From CAVPCY01 sp963770765 (GTDB lineage: Bacteria > Actinomycetota > Coriobacteriia > Anaerosomatales > PHET01): a stretch of DNA of 64,000 nt. The stretch is taken from NCBI GenBank assembly GCA_963770765.1, contig CAVYQS010000007.1, positions 372,001 through 436,000 on the forward strand, in the 5' to 3' direction. The translations under genes were made by a program, and so were the position numbers. Numbering within the stretch: the stretch's first letter is position 1; each line of letters begins with the position of its first letter. Under the pieces are notes generated by a model. That model saw nothing but the letters and a program-made list of their open reading frames with translations. It had not been told where the DNA came from and made no database searches. Positions 55,161 through 63,949 of the stretch are shown here, piece after piece.

Positions 55161-55955
55161 ATGCCGATAATCGACGTCCACACCCACGCTTGGACCGACG
55201 CGCTGGCCGCGAAGGCGCTGCCCGCCCTGCTCGCGAATGCGCGCGGCAGCCTCACCGCCCACTACGACGGGACGATCGCCGGGCTCATCGCCGAGATGGA
55301 CCGCACGGGTGTCGATATCTCGATCGTGCAGCCGGTGGCCACCAAGCCCTCGCAGGTTTCGGCGATCAACGACTGGGCCGCCGGGATCGCCGACCCGCGT
55401 ATCGTCGCGTTCGGCGCGATGCACCCCGGCACAGACGACCCGGCAGCCGAGATCGAACGGATGGCGGCGCTTGGGCTCAAGGGCTTCAAGATGCACCCCG
55501 AGCATCAGGACTTCGAGCCGCACGACCCGCGGCTCGGCCCGATATGGCGCGCCGCGATCGATCGCGGGATGATCGTCCTCTTTCACGCCGGAGCGGATGT
55601 GATCCACCCCTCGGTGCGCGGCACCGCAGAGTCGTTCGGGCGCCTGATCGACGCGTGGCCCGACCTGCGCGCGATCCTCGCTCACTTGGGCGGCTTCAGG
55701 CAGTGGCAGCAGGTCGCCGACCACCTTCAGGGCCGCGATGTGTGGCTCGACACCGCCTACACCCTGGGGCACCTCCCCGACGATGAGTTCGTCGAGCTGG
55801 TTCGCGCCCACGGAACCGACCGGGTCCTGTTCGGCAGCGACGGACCGTGGACGGACGCCGCGGCCGAGGTCGCACACCTGAGTTCGCTGGGCTTCTCGGA
55901 CGGAGAACTCACCGGCATCCTGGGTGGCAACGCGCAGAGGATGCTGCGCCGCTAG
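55161..55955 (+). CDS. Amidohydrolase family (PF04909) TIM-barrel protein
   Basis: A 264-aa metal-dependent hydrolase or decarboxylase-like enzyme. Metal-ligand residues are in DVHTHAW, LFHAGAD, ILAHLGG and GSDGPW. The PF04909 group includes ACMSD and related decarboxylases; the substrate is unknown. It is divergent from the fused dehydrogenase gene with a 90-base gap. Confidence 0.87.
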   Translation: MPIIDVHTHAWTDALAAKALPALLANARGSLTAHYDGTIAGLIAEMDRTGVDISIVQPVATKPSQVSAINDWAAGIADPRIVAFGAMHPGTDDPAAEIERMAALGLKGFKMHPEHQDFEPHDPRLGPIWRAAIDRGMIVLFHAGADVIHPSVRGTAESFGRLIDAWPDLRAILAHLGGFRQWQQVADHLQGRDVWLDTAYTLGHLPDDEFVELVRAHGTDRVLFGSDGPWTDAAAEVAHLSSLGFSDGELTGILGGNAQRMLRR

Positions 55956-56126
55956 CAGGCACGTGCATTCGGCAGACGGCGAACGGGAATCGCCCACGAC
56001 GGGTACAAGAGTCGTGAAACGCCCGCATCGCAGCGGGGTTCGCCACACTGCCAGCACCACGAGAACGTCAATCGGCCCTCTCCCGTCGCGTCTTGCCGGC
56101 ACACACGGGATTGAGGGGGCAGTCAA

Positions 56127-57809
56127 ATGGTCAAACGAAGAACTCACCTTTGGATCGCTGTCGCGCTTGTCTCCGCGCTTGCGCTCAGCATCCCGGTCAA
56201 GGCGGGCGGGGCCGAGGTCGCCTCGTGGTCGCCTTGGGCGAGTCTGACGAAGATAGTCAAGAACGCCAGCGTCATGGTGGTCGGGACGGCGAAGGAGTGG
56301 ACGACGCCGGATATCGACGGCAACTACGTCGCCTACTGTGAGCGCCGAGTCGACGCAGACGGCACCGGACCCGGGACCGCCGCCGGCGACTGGAACGTCT
56401 TCGTCTACAACATCAGCACCCGCGCGAAGACCGCGGTCAACTCAGGCGCGGGCCAGCAGACAGCACCCAGGGTCTCTGGCGGTTGGGTGGTCTACGTAGA
56501 TGATGTCGGGGGCAATCTCGACGTCAAGGCGTACAAGATCAGCACCGGCGAGACGAAGGTCGTGGCTTCCGGCGCGAACGACCAGACCGCGCCCGACATC
56601 TCCGGCTCGCGCGTCGTCTACTACGACGCCACGTCCGCCGGGGTGAAGATGTTCGATCTGAACTCCAATGTCACCACGACCGTGATGGCGGGTGCGAACT
56701 TGCCGTCCATCTCAGGCAGCCGCGTCGCGTTCATCCACGCGAACGAAGTGAAGATCAAGGACCTCACGAGCGGTGCCGTCAAGCAGGTCACCACCGATGC
56801 CGTCGAACAGACGCTGCCGCGTATCGACGGCGACTATGTGGTGTACATGCAGCAGGTTGCTGCCCTCGACTACGACATCTGCGCGTACACGATATCGACC
56901 GACAGCAAGAAGGTCGTCTGGACCGATGAGACCAGCTTCTACTGTGACGTCAGTGGCACCAAAGCGGTCTGGGAGACCTACAACGCCGGCGGCGTGCCGT
57001 TCTTGCAGGCATACGACTTCGCCAAAGACGAGGTCGTGACGCTCGCCACTGCGGATCCGCGGCACCTGACGTGGCCCACGATCTCAGGTAACACGATCGC
57101 ATGCGTGTCTTCAGACACGAGCTTCATCCTGGGCAACGGCGACATCGAGCTTGGCGCCATCTCTGCGCCATCCGTCGGAGTCAGCGCCCCGTCCATCAGC
57201 AACTATGCCGCGAAGCCAGTGTTGACAGGCCGTCTCACAGAGAACGGGATGGACTTGGGCGGCAGGTCCCTCGACGTTCTCCAGTCCACCAACGGAGGCC
57301 ACACGTGGAACAAGGTCGGGACAACCACGACCCGCAGCGACGGCACCTACAGCTACACCGCAGCGGCTCAGTATCGGAAGTCCTGGTTCCGGGTTCGCTT
57401 CAACGGTGAGACCGAGGGCCTGTTCCTGAATCCGGTCCTTGCGCGCTTCTCGGCACTGAGTGGCGCGACGATGGTCACTCCGCGCGCCTCGCTGGGCAAG
57501 CCGACCGGCTATCCCTCGACCGGCAAGAGGACCAAGACCTACTCGGTCTATGGGTCGCTCAAGCCCCAGCAGACAGCCTCCGCCGCCACGGCCAAGGTCG
57601 TCGTCATCAAGTGCTATCGGAAGGTGAACGGCAAGTACAGGCTCCGCAAGACGGTCAACGCCAAGGTGTACAACTACGACACCTACTCCCGCTACCGGGC
57701 CAGCGTGAAGCTGACCTCCACGGGCAAGTGGCGTCTGCGCGCCTACTTCAAAGGCACCGGGATCAACGCCGAGAAGTACAGCGCGTACAGGTACGTGAAG
57801 GTGAAGTAG
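56127..57809 (+). CDS. Secreted beta-propeller (TolB/PD40-like) surface protein
   Basis: A 560-aa protein with signal peptide (ending near VKAGGA). About seven propeller-like blades follow (for example PDIDGNYVAYCERR, APRVSGGWVVYVDD, APDISGSRVVYYD, LPRIDGDYVVYMQQ; residues 55-360). The C-terminal half has an Ig-like part and a basic Lys/Tyr-rich repeat region. It probably sits on the cell surface. The 171 bases upstream hold no feature I can support. A hairpin terminator follows. Confidence 0.8.
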   Translation: MVKRRTHLWIAVALVSALALSIPVKAGGAEVASWSPWASLTKIVKNASVMVVGTAKEWTTPDIDGNYVAYCERRVDADGTGPGTAAGDWNVFVYNISTRAKTAVNSGAGQQTAPRVSGGWVVYVDDVGGNLDVKAYKISTGETKVVASGANDQTAPDISGSRVVYYDATSAGVKMFDLNSNVTTTVMAGANLPSISGSRVAFIHANEVKIKDLTSGAVKQVTTDAVEQTLPRIDGDYVVYMQQVAALDYDICAYTISTDSKKVVWTDETSFYCDVSGTKAVWETYNAGGVPFLQAYDFAKDEVVTLATADPRHLTWPTISGNTIACVSSDTSFILGNGDIELGAISAPSVGVSAPSISNYAAKPVLTGRLTENGMDLGGRSLDVLQSTNGGHTWNKVGTTTTRSDGTYSYTAAAQYRKSWFRVRFNGETEGLFLNPVLARFSALSGATMVTPRASLGKPTGYPSTGKRTKTYSVYGSLKPQQTASAATAKVVVIKCYRKVNGKYRLRKTVNAKVYNYDTYSRYRASVKLTSTGKWRLRAYFKGTGINAEKYSAYRYVKVK

Positions 57810-57850
57810 CAGGTAATCCGCGCTCGACGGTGTGGAGCCTCCTCTGAGCC

Positions 57851-57878
57851 GGGGCCGGCGGTGCGAACCGTCGGCCCC
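57851..57878. terminator. Terminator between the propeller gene and serS
   Basis: GGGGCCGGCGGT-GCGA-ACCGTCGGCCCC is a 12-bp stem with one G-T pair. A second 7-bp hairpin (GATCGGC/GCCGATC, 57879-57898) follows and touches the serS stop. It lies between convergent genes. Confidence 0.7.
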
Positions 57879-57896
57879 GATCGGCTTTGCGGCCGA

Positions 57897-59180
57897 TCAG
57901 CCCTCGGCGACGACCTCGGACACGCCTCCCAGATACGGCCTGAGCACTTCGGGCACTTCTACGGTGCCGTCTTCGCGCTGGTAGTTCTCGAGCACCGCTG
58001 CGAGCGTGCGGCCGACCGCGAGCCCCGATCCGTTGAGCGTGTGCACGAGGCGCGAGCCCTTGAACTCTCCCTGTGAGCGGTACTTGATGCTGGCGCGCCG
58101 CGCCTGGAAGTCCAGGCAGTTCGAGCAGCTTGAGATCTCCTTGTAGCCGTCGTAGCTGGGCAGCCAGACCTCGATGTCGTAGGTCTTGGCGGCGCCGAAG
58201 CCCATGTCGCCGGTGCACAGCACGATGGTGCGGTACGGCAGCCCGAGCAGCTGCAGGATCTTCTCGGCATCGGCGACCATCCCCTCGAGCTCGGCCATCG
58301 ACTCCTCAGGGCGTGCGAACTTCACGAGCTCGACCTTGTCGAACTGGTGGACGCGGATCATGCCACGGGTGTCCCGGCCGGCGCTCCCCGCCTCTTCTCG
58401 GAAGCAGGGCGTGAACGCCGTGTAGTGAAGCGGGAGCCGCTCGGCCTCGAGCACCTCGTCACGGTGGATGTTGGTGAGCTGCACCTCGGCGGTCGGGATC
58501 AGGTAGAGGCCCTCGCCGGTCTTGAACAGGTCGTCTTCGAACTTGGGAAGCTGCCCGGTGCCGGTGAGCGTCTCGGCGTTGGCGAGCGCCGGCGGCCACC
58601 ACTCGCGATACCCGGCGGCGCCGTGCGTGTCGAGCATGAAGTTGATCAACGCGCGCTCGAGTCTCGCCCCCATGCCGCCGAGCAGAACGAAGCGCGACTT
58701 CGCGAGCTTCACCCCGCGCTCGAAGTCGATGATGTTGAGGTCAGGGCCCAGGTCCCAGTGCGCCTTGGCCTCGAAGTCGAACTGCCGAGGAGTGCCCCAG
58801 CGACGCACCTCGACGTTGTCTGTCTCGTCGGCACCCACGGGCACCGATGCGTCAGGCAGGTTGGGTGCGGTCATCAGCAGCTCGCGGACTCTCGCGTCGA
58901 CCGCCACCAGCTGCTCGTCGAGCGCGGCGATGCGGTCGTTGATGGCGCGCACCTGCTGCTTGGCGGTCTCGGCCTCGTCTGAATGGCCGTCGCGCATCAG
59001 AGCGCCGATGGCCTTGCTGGCGTCGTTGCGCTGGGCCTGCAGGGCCTCCGTGTCGCCGATCAGATGACGGCGCTCGACGTCCAGGGCCAGGAACGCCTCG
59101 ATGTCCCACGACGCGTTGCGCGCGGTCATCGCCGCCCGAACCACGTCCGGATTGTCGCGAACGAAGCGTGCGTCGAGCAT
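57897..59180 (-). CDS. serS: Serine--tRNA ligase
   Basis: A 427-aa class II aminoacyl-tRNA synthetase charging tRNA-Ser. The N-terminal coiled-coil arm (about 30-100) grips the long variable arm of tRNA-Ser. The catalytic domain has the motif 2 region FTPCFREEAGSAGRDTRG and motif 3 NGSGLAVGRTLAAVLENYQ. The length is normal. The ATG at 59180 gives the usual MLDARFVRDNPDVV. Four tRNA-Ser genes are in the same window. Confidence 0.97.
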   Translation of the reverse strand: MLDARFVRDNPDVVRAAMTARNASWDIEAFLALDVERRHLIGDTEALQAQRNDASKAIGALMRDGHSDEAETAKQQVRAINDRIAALDEQLVAVDARVRELLMTAPNLPDASVPVGADETDNVEVRRWGTPRQFDFEAKAHWDLGPDLNIIDFERGVKLAKSRFVLLGGMGARLERALINFMLDTHGAAGYREWWPPALANAETLTGTGQLPKFEDDLFKTGEGLYLIPTAEVQLTNIHRDEVLEAERLPLHYTAFTPCFREEAGSAGRDTRGMIRVHQFDKVELVKFARPEESMAELEGMVADAEKILQLLGLPYRTIVLCTGDMGFGAAKTYDIEVWLPSYDGYKEISSCSNCLDFQARRASIKYRSQGEFKGSRLVHTLNGSGLAVGRTLAAVLENYQREDGTVEVPEVLRPYLGGVSEVVAEG

Positions 59181-59235
59181 GACGGTGCCTTTCGGCTGTG
59201 ACGCTCATCCGAGCGTCTGCTGCGGGACGGTTGCG

Positions 59236-59241
59236 AGTATA
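59236..59241 (-). promoter_or_regulatory. -10 box of serS
   Basis: TATACT flanked by CTCGGG and CGC, nearly identical to the -10 regions of tRNA-Ser(CGA) and tRNA-Ser(GGA). No clear -35 was found. Confidence 0.4.
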
Positions 59242-59395
59242 CCCGAGGCTCGGCCGCCCGCGGCCGTGAGGAGGGGCGGCGGAGATGAGAGGTTCCTCAC
59301 GTCCGCCTCATCGGGGACACACGCTCGGAACCGACTGTAGAAAGACACGTTCAGCTCGAGCAGCGCGGCCTTGTGGCCGCCACACGGAGGTCTGT

Positions 59396-59761
59396 ATGAG
59401 GAAACCAGTCATGGCTCTCGTCGCCGCGGGGGTGCTAGCCACTGCGCTCTTCGGCACAGCGAGCGAAGCGGTCGCCGAACCACCCAAGAAGAAGGCGTGT
59501 TCGAGTTGCCACGACACCACCTCGGCGGTGAAGATCACGCTGACCAAGAAGTCGAAGACGTCCACCACCCGCTCGTACTACCTCAAGGTGACGGGCGGCA
59601 AAGGCAAGGCCGGGTGGGCCGTCTACTACAACGGCAAGAACATCAAGCACAAGACATCCTCGAAGGGCACGATCACCCTCAAGCGCGGCAAGACCTACAA
59701 GATCCGCGCGGTCAGGGAAGACAGCGGCGCACGAACCAAGACCTTCACCGTCCCCAAGTAG
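59396..59761 (+). CDS. Secreted small monoheme-type (CxxCH) protein
   Basis: A 121-aa protein with a signal peptide (residues 1-27, ending in AVAEP). One heme-binding motif CSSCH lies near the mature N-terminus. A basic beta-sandwich-like domain follows, rich in Lys and Thr (KITLTKKSKTS, GTITLKRGKTYKIRAVRE). A single c-type heme on an extracellular domain suggests an electron-transfer or surface cytochrome; covalent heme is inferred. CGGAGG precedes the ATG. Confidence 0.7.
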   Translation: MRKPVMALVAAGVLATALFGTASEAVAEPPKKKACSSCHDTTSAVKITLTKKSKTSTTRSYYLKVTGGKGKAGWAVYYNGKNIKHKTSSKGTITLKRGKTYKIRAVREDSGARTKTFTVPK

Positions 59762-59994
59762 TCATGGGCGATCCTATGAAGCCTGCGACCGAGACAGTCC
59801 CGGAGGGCGGGCACGCCGATCGGGTGTGTCTCGTATTTCGCGAAGCTCAACCGTCGCGCCGAGTCAGTGGTTTTGCCGGCACGATCTTGAGGAAGATTCT
59901 CTCTTCGATGTGACCGTCGTCACCAAGACAGCCGCTCAAGGCACCGATTACGACAATAGCGGAAAAGCATGCCGGCGCTAGGGAGTGGTACCGC

Positions 59995-60951
59995 GTGAGC
60001 GCAGTCGCACGCGACGTGACGATCGGCACGAAGACAGGCCAGGATGCCCCTGGTGGCTCCCCCGTGCCCGCTCCGGAGTCACACGGCACCGCCCTGCACA
60101 AGCTGCTCCTCGACAACTGCAGCGACGCGATCGTCGCGCACACGCTCGATGGCGTCTTGCTCTACGCGAACCCCGAGGCGCTTCGACAGTGGGGTTGCGA
60201 GACTTTCGAGCAGGTCAGCGCCAAGGGTCCGTGGGGCTGGGTCCCCGAGGAACAGCGGCGCAAGATCGCTCACCGGCTGGGCCAGCTCAGTGCGAACGGC
60301 GAGGCGCGCTTCGAGAGCACAGAGGGCTCGGGTTGCGGGCTTGCCCACGCCTCGGAGATCAACGCCCGCCGCATCGAGGGACCGCACGGGCCGCTGATCG
60401 TCTCGGTGGTCCGTGACATCTCGGACCGGGTGCGGGCAGAAGAGCTGGTGCGCCACCTGGCCTATCACGACCCCCTCACGGGCCTCGCGAACAGGGCCCT
60501 GCTCGACCAAGAGCTCACGCACGCCATCGCGGCGTCGGATCGCCACGACGATCAGGTCGGGCTGGTCTTCGTCGACCTCGATGACTTCAAGCCCATCAAC
60601 GACACTCTCGGCCACGCGCGAGGTGACCATGCGCTGCGCGAAGTGGCGCGACGGCTCTCGGGCTGCGTGCGGCTGACCGATACGGTCGCCCGTGTGGGCG
60701 GCGACGAGTTCATCGTGCTCCTGCCCCGCCTCAGGAGCACTGATGATCTGCAGCACGCCGCACACAAGATCTCCGACGAGATCGCCAAGCCGATGCGCCT
60801 CGGTGACGTCTCCGTCGCTCTCACGGCCAGCATGGGCTTGGCGCTGTATCGCGCAGGCGAGTCTGCAGAGGACCTCATGATCCGGGCGGATCGGGCCATG
60901 TACGACGCGAAGGGCCTCGGCCTGCCCGGCTGGAGTGTCGCTGCCCAGTAG
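59995..60951 (+). CDS. PAS-GGDEF diguanylate cyclase (first)
   Basis: A 318-aa cytoplasmic protein with an N-terminal PAS domain (about 35-150) and a GGDEF domain (about 155-315) starting DPLTGLANRALLD. The active site reads GGDEF and the product-inhibition I-site RxxD (RLTD) is present five residues before it, so an active, feedback-regulated cyclase is likely. The GTG at 59995 is the likely start. The 233 bases upstream contain no supported gene. Confidence 0.9.
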   Translation: MSAVARDVTIGTKTGQDAPGGSPVPAPESHGTALHKLLLDNCSDAIVAHTLDGVLLYANPEALRQWGCETFEQVSAKGPWGWVPEEQRRKIAHRLGQLSANGEARFESTEGSGCGLAHASEINARRIEGPHGPLIVSVVRDISDRVRAEELVRHLAYHDPLTGLANRALLDQELTHAIAASDRHDDQVGLVFVDLDDFKPINDTLGHARGDHALREVARRLSGCVRLTDTVARVGGDEFIVLLPRLRSTDDLQHAAHKISDEIAKPMRLGDVSVALTASMGLALYRAGESAEDLMIRADRAMYDAKGLGLPGWSVAAQ

Positions 60952-61036
60952 TGGGGCATGGAGGTCGGGGCGTGGTGGAGGAGTGTCGTCCATCCCCGGC
61001 AACAGCTGCGGCTAGGAAGACGGGTACCTAGGAGCC

Positions 61037-62038
61037 ATGGACAATCCCTCAGACATCCAGCTCCGGCTCCCCAACGGCAGTGACGCCACCGGCACCGCCT
61101 TCGACCCTCTCGACGGCGTGCCCGAGAAGAACCGCGCCGCCGTCTTGCGAATGATCGTCGACGCCGTCTCCGACGCGATCATCGTCCACACGCCGCGCGG
61201 CGAACTCCTCTTCTTCAACGAGGCGGCTCGCGAGCTTCTCGGATACGACCATGAAGAGATGTACGGCATCGGCCCGTTCGGCTGGGTCGCCCCCCGCATG
61301 GACCGTGGGGGTGCGGGGCGCACGGAGCGCATCCTGTCCGGTGCCGCACTCACCTTCGAGAGCAGCATCATCCGCAAGGACGGTTCGCTCGCCCCGACCG
61401 AAGTGTCGGCACGCAAGGCGGAGACCGCCGATGGGCCGGTGATCGTGTCGGTGATCCGCGACACCTCCGAGCGGGTCGAGGCCGAGGCGCAGCTGGTCTA
61501 TCTGGCGTTCCACGACCCGCTCACCGGCCTATCGAATCGTGCGGCGCTTGAGAACCGCCTGAACGACGCCATGGCGGACGCTCGACGCTACAACGACATC
61601 CTCGCGGTCGCCTACATCGACCTCGACCGGTTCAAGCCGGTCAACGACACCTACGGTCACGAGACGGGCGACTCCGTGTTGGTCACTCTCGGCCGCCGGC
61701 TTATCGCCGGTGTGCGAGTCCAGGACCTGGTCGCCCGTATGGGTGGCGATGAGTTCGTGGTCGTACTCCCCCGGCTCAACGGCCCCGGGGAGCTCGAACT
61801 GATCGCCGAACGACTACTCGCGGAGGTCCGTCAGCCCATCGCGATGCGCGCGGCCACCATCACCATCGGCGCGAGCGTCGGGTTCGCCCTGTTCGATGCC
61901 GAGCATGACGATGTGCGATCGCTCATCGTCAAGGCCGATGTGGCGATGTATGCGGCGAAGCACGACCCCGACAACCCCTGGCGCCTGTGGGACCCGTCGA
62001 TGGGCACGGACCTGAGCGGACGCAATCAGCATCTCTGA
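61037..62038 (+). CDS. PAS-GGDEF diguanylate cyclase (second)
   Basis: A 333-aa paralogue of the preceding gene with the same layout: PAS (about 35-155), then GGDEF (about 160-325) starting DPLTGLSNRAALE. The GGDEF motif and an I-site (RVQD) are intact. The two genes lie 85 bases apart on one strand and arose by tandem duplication. The PAS domains differ enough to sense different signals. Confidence 0.9.
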   Translation: MDNPSDIQLRLPNGSDATGTAFDPLDGVPEKNRAAVLRMIVDAVSDAIIVHTPRGELLFFNEAARELLGYDHEEMYGIGPFGWVAPRMDRGGAGRTERILSGAALTFESSIIRKDGSLAPTEVSARKAETADGPVIVSVIRDTSERVEAEAQLVYLAFHDPLTGLSNRAALENRLNDAMADARRYNDILAVAYIDLDRFKPVNDTYGHETGDSVLVTLGRRLIAGVRVQDLVARMGGDEFVVVLPRLNGPGELELIAERLLAEVRQPIAMRAATITIGASVGFALFDAEHDDVRSLIVKADVAMYAAKHDPDNPWRLWDPSMGTDLSGRNQHL

Positions 62039-62103
62039 TAGGAAAGACCTGTCAGTTCTGGGAAGTTGATATTCTTGGGCCCAGGAGAGTTCTGAGCGGG
62101 TAC

Positions 62104-62126
62104 ATCCACCTCAGAAGGAGGTGGAT
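62104..62126 (+). promoter_or_regulatory. Hairpin that would cover a Shine-Dalgarno sequence
   Basis: ATCCACCTC-AGAAG-GAGGTGGAT is a perfect 9-bp stem. Its 3' arm contains GGAGGTGG, correctly spaced before an ATG at 62131. It is a candidate translational switch or an accidental structure. Confidence 0.4.
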
Positions 62127-62130
62127 CGCC

Positions 62131-62184
62131 ATGCAGGCAACAGTCGAACTCGGCTGCGTGCTGACATGTGCGGTCGCTGATTGA
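62131..62184 (+). CDS. Possible 17-residue peptide
   Basis: An ATG at 62131 after a strong, hairpin-covered ribosome binding site opens a 17-codon frame, MQATVELGCVLTCAVAD, with two Cys. It could be a leader or regulatory peptide or a modified-peptide precursor. No maturation gene is adjacent. Coding is not proven. Confidence 0.25.
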   Translation: MQATVELGCVLTCAVAD

Positions 62185-62439
62185 TCGTACAACCGGGGCC
62201 ACAACTGAGCGGCGCCGGGCGTCACCGTTGGTGACGATCATCCAAGGTGCGACACATTCACGACCGCAGGTGCGTTGCAGTTCTCTGACGAGTCATTCGT
62301 CACTGAGTGCCTTGTGGGCACTTGAACCTTCAACGACGCTCGCCATTGAACGGCGAGCGGGGTCACCGTGGGTGGCCATGAAGGGCACGCGGACTGCGTC
62401 ACCTATCGCGCCAAGTAGGCACGTTGCGCATACACCACC
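62185..62439. other. Stretch without recognisable genes
   Basis: I see no supported gene here. It contains a small hairpin GTCACC-GTT-GGTGAC (62221-62235) and a second related GGTCACCGTGGGTGG copy near 62360. It may be decayed coding DNA or an untranslated region. Confidence 0.4.
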
Positions 62440-62475
62440 GCCACCACCCCGGGCAGCAACACGAGGGGTGGTGGC
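62440..62475 (-). terminator. Hairpin after the FTR-like gene
   Basis: GCCACCACCCC and GGGGTGGTGGC pair perfectly over 11 bp with a 14-base loop, starting 11 bases past the minus-strand stop at 62486. There is no U tract. Confidence 0.5.
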
Positions 62476-62485
62476 GAGCGTGCGC

Positions 62486-63112
62486 TCAGCTCAAGGTAAC
62501 GAGTACGCCATCGGCATCGCGCACTCTGTGCACGCAAGCGTAGCCGCGAAGCTGCGCAAGCCGTGCCAGGTGCTCGCTCTCTTCATTCGTGTCGACGATC
62601 ACGCTCAGGGGTAACCCTTTGGCCGCAAGCGCCCGCTTCACTTGATGAATCGCATCGGGCACGGGCAGCCCACGTAGTTCGTCTCGGTGCTGGTCCCTCG
62701 TGTCCAAAGCGCCTTCGACCCAGGTGAGCGGCGTGTTGCGATACTCGTCCATCAACTGTCCCTCGGCCCGCTTGTAGTCGGCGGGGGTGAGATCCTCGCG
62801 GCCGAACAAGGTGCAGTGACACCAGCCCCGATCGCGCACCTCCTGCTCGAGATAGGCGCACGGGCAGATCAGCTTCTTGTCGGCGACCGGATCTCCTGTC
62901 GGCTCGAAGCAGGGGCAGTACCGCCTGCCGTACATCCGCTCGCTGTCGGCGAGCCACAGTCTCAGGTTGGTGTAGACCATCCACCGGGGATTGACCGAGT
63001 AGCCCTTCTGCTCGCCGAACTTCCGGATCCATGCGTCTTGGCGCCGGAGTTCGCCGTGATACGCGCGCCAGTCCCTGAGGAAGTTCTTCATCATCGGCCA
63101 CATGCCAGCCAT
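62486..63112 (-). CDS. Ferredoxin:thioredoxin reductase catalytic-subunit-like protein with TusA-like C-terminus
   Basis: A 208-aa protein. The Cys pattern CPCFEPT, CPCAYLE and CHCTLF (about residues 66-105) is the CPC-CPC-CHC set of the FTR catalytic subunit, which holds a 4Fe-4S cluster next to a redox disulfide. The last about 70 residues resemble a TusA/SirA-like domain (RGLPVPDAIHQVKRAL), but the family's Cys is Val. The ATG at 63112 overlaps the activase stop by one base, so it belongs to the 2-hydroxyacyl-CoA dehydratase-activase operon. It may pass electrons to the activase or a partner thioredoxin. Confidence 0.78.
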   Translation of the reverse strand: MAGMWPMMKNFLRDWRAYHGELRRQDAWIRKFGEQKGYSVNPRWMVYTNLRLWLADSERMYGRRYCPCFEPTGDPVADKKLICPCAYLEQEVRDRGWCHCTLFGREDLTPADYKRAEGQLMDEYRNTPLTWVEGALDTRDQHRDELRGLPVPDAIHQVKRALAAKGLPLSVIVDTNEESEHLARLAQLRGYACVHRVRDADGVLVTLS

Positions 63113-63873
63113 CAGCGCACCTCCATCGCGGCGAGTGCCACGAGCGCCGCCCCGTATGCGCCCACCGTCTGTGACTCCTCGGGCACGAGCACCTCGGCGT
63201 CCATGCCTGCGCGCACCAGCGCGACCATGGCCTCGTTCTTCGCCACCCCACCCGCGAAGACGAGAGGGCTTCGGGCGGCCACCCGCTTGAGCGAGGATAC
63301 GGTCCGCTTCGCGATCGACTCGTGCAGGCCGCGCGCGATGGACGGGCGGTCCTCCCCGCGGTGCACGAGACCGGTGACCTCGCTTTCTGCGAAGACCGTG
63401 CACATGCTCGATATGTTCACACCGTGCGGCGCCGCAAGCGCGGCGTCGGCCATCTCCTCGAGTTCGAAGCCAAGCGCGCGTGCCATGACCTCCAGGAACT
63501 TGCCGGTTCCCGCAGCGCACTTGTCGTTCATCTCGAAGTCGAGCACCTTGCCGCCGGGTCCCAACGAGATGACCTTGGTGTCTTGGCCCCCGATGTCGAG
63601 CACGCTGGCGGCCTGCGGATACAACGCCGATGCGCCCGTTGCGTACGCCTTGATCTCAGTGATGACGTCGCATTCGAAGGCCTCCCGTGCCGAATGGCGT
63701 CCGTACCCGGTGGCGACCATGCGGTCGAATCCGCGCCGCCGCGACAGGGCGCGAGCGACACTCGGCGGATCGAAGCCCGAGTCGGCGACCGCCGCGTCGA
63801 TCACCGCGCCCGTCGCGTCCAGCCACACCGCATCCACGCTCCGCGACCCGATGTCGAGTCCCAGCACGATCAT
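63112..63873 (-). CDS. 2-hydroxyacyl-CoA dehydratase activase (HgdC/BadF family)
   Basis: A 253-aa ASKHA-type ATPase that injects an electron into 2-hydroxyacyl-CoA dehydratases or benzoyl-CoA reductase-like enzymes. It shows GLDIGSRSVDAVWLD, VLDIGGQDTKVI, and the Cys residues for a dimer-bridging 4Fe-4S cluster in NDKCAAGTGKF and SMCTVFAESEV. The ATG at 63873 has AAGGAGGG upstream. It follows a dehydratase subunit gene that runs out of the window. Confidence 0.93.
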   Translation of the reverse strand: MIVLGLDIGSRSVDAVWLDATGAVIDAAVADSGFDPPSVARALSRRRGFDRMVATGYGRHSAREAFECDVITEIKAYATGASALYPQAASVLDIGGQDTKVISLGPGGKVLDFEMNDKCAAGTGKFLEVMARALGFELEEMADAALAAPHGVNISSMCTVFAESEVTGLVHRGEDRPSIARGLHESIAKRTVSSLKRVAARSPLVFAGGVAKNEAMVALVRAGMDAEVLVPEESQTVGAYGAALVALAAMEVR

Positions 63874-63895
63874 GGTCGCCCTCCTTGGAAGCGCC

Positions 63896-63928
63896 GGCAG
63901 CGGAGTGCACTCCCCGCACTCCGCTGCC
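63896..63928 (-). terminator. Strong hairpin between dehydratase and activase genes
   Basis: GGCAGCGGAGTGC and GCACTCCGCTGCC form a perfect 13-bp stem with a 7-base loop. There is no U tract on the minus strand. It may be an attenuator or mRNA-stability element within the operon. Confidence 0.6.
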
Positions 63929-63949
63929 GTGGTCTGCATGGGTTCTTGG

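Noticed and set aside
52716..55955. Very long open frame opposite the fused dehydrogenase gene
   Set aside because: It mirrors the codon pattern of the real minus-strand gene in GC-rich DNA and has no family features; only its last 264 codons, the amidohydrolase, are real.
59764..59913. 49-codon frame after the monoheme protein gene
   Set aside because: There is no ribosome binding site, no motif and unusual codon use for the region.
59847..59980. Minus-strand frame with a lipobox-like VIGALSGC
   Set aside because: It has no start codon at a sensible place before the hydrophobic stretch and no downstream domain.
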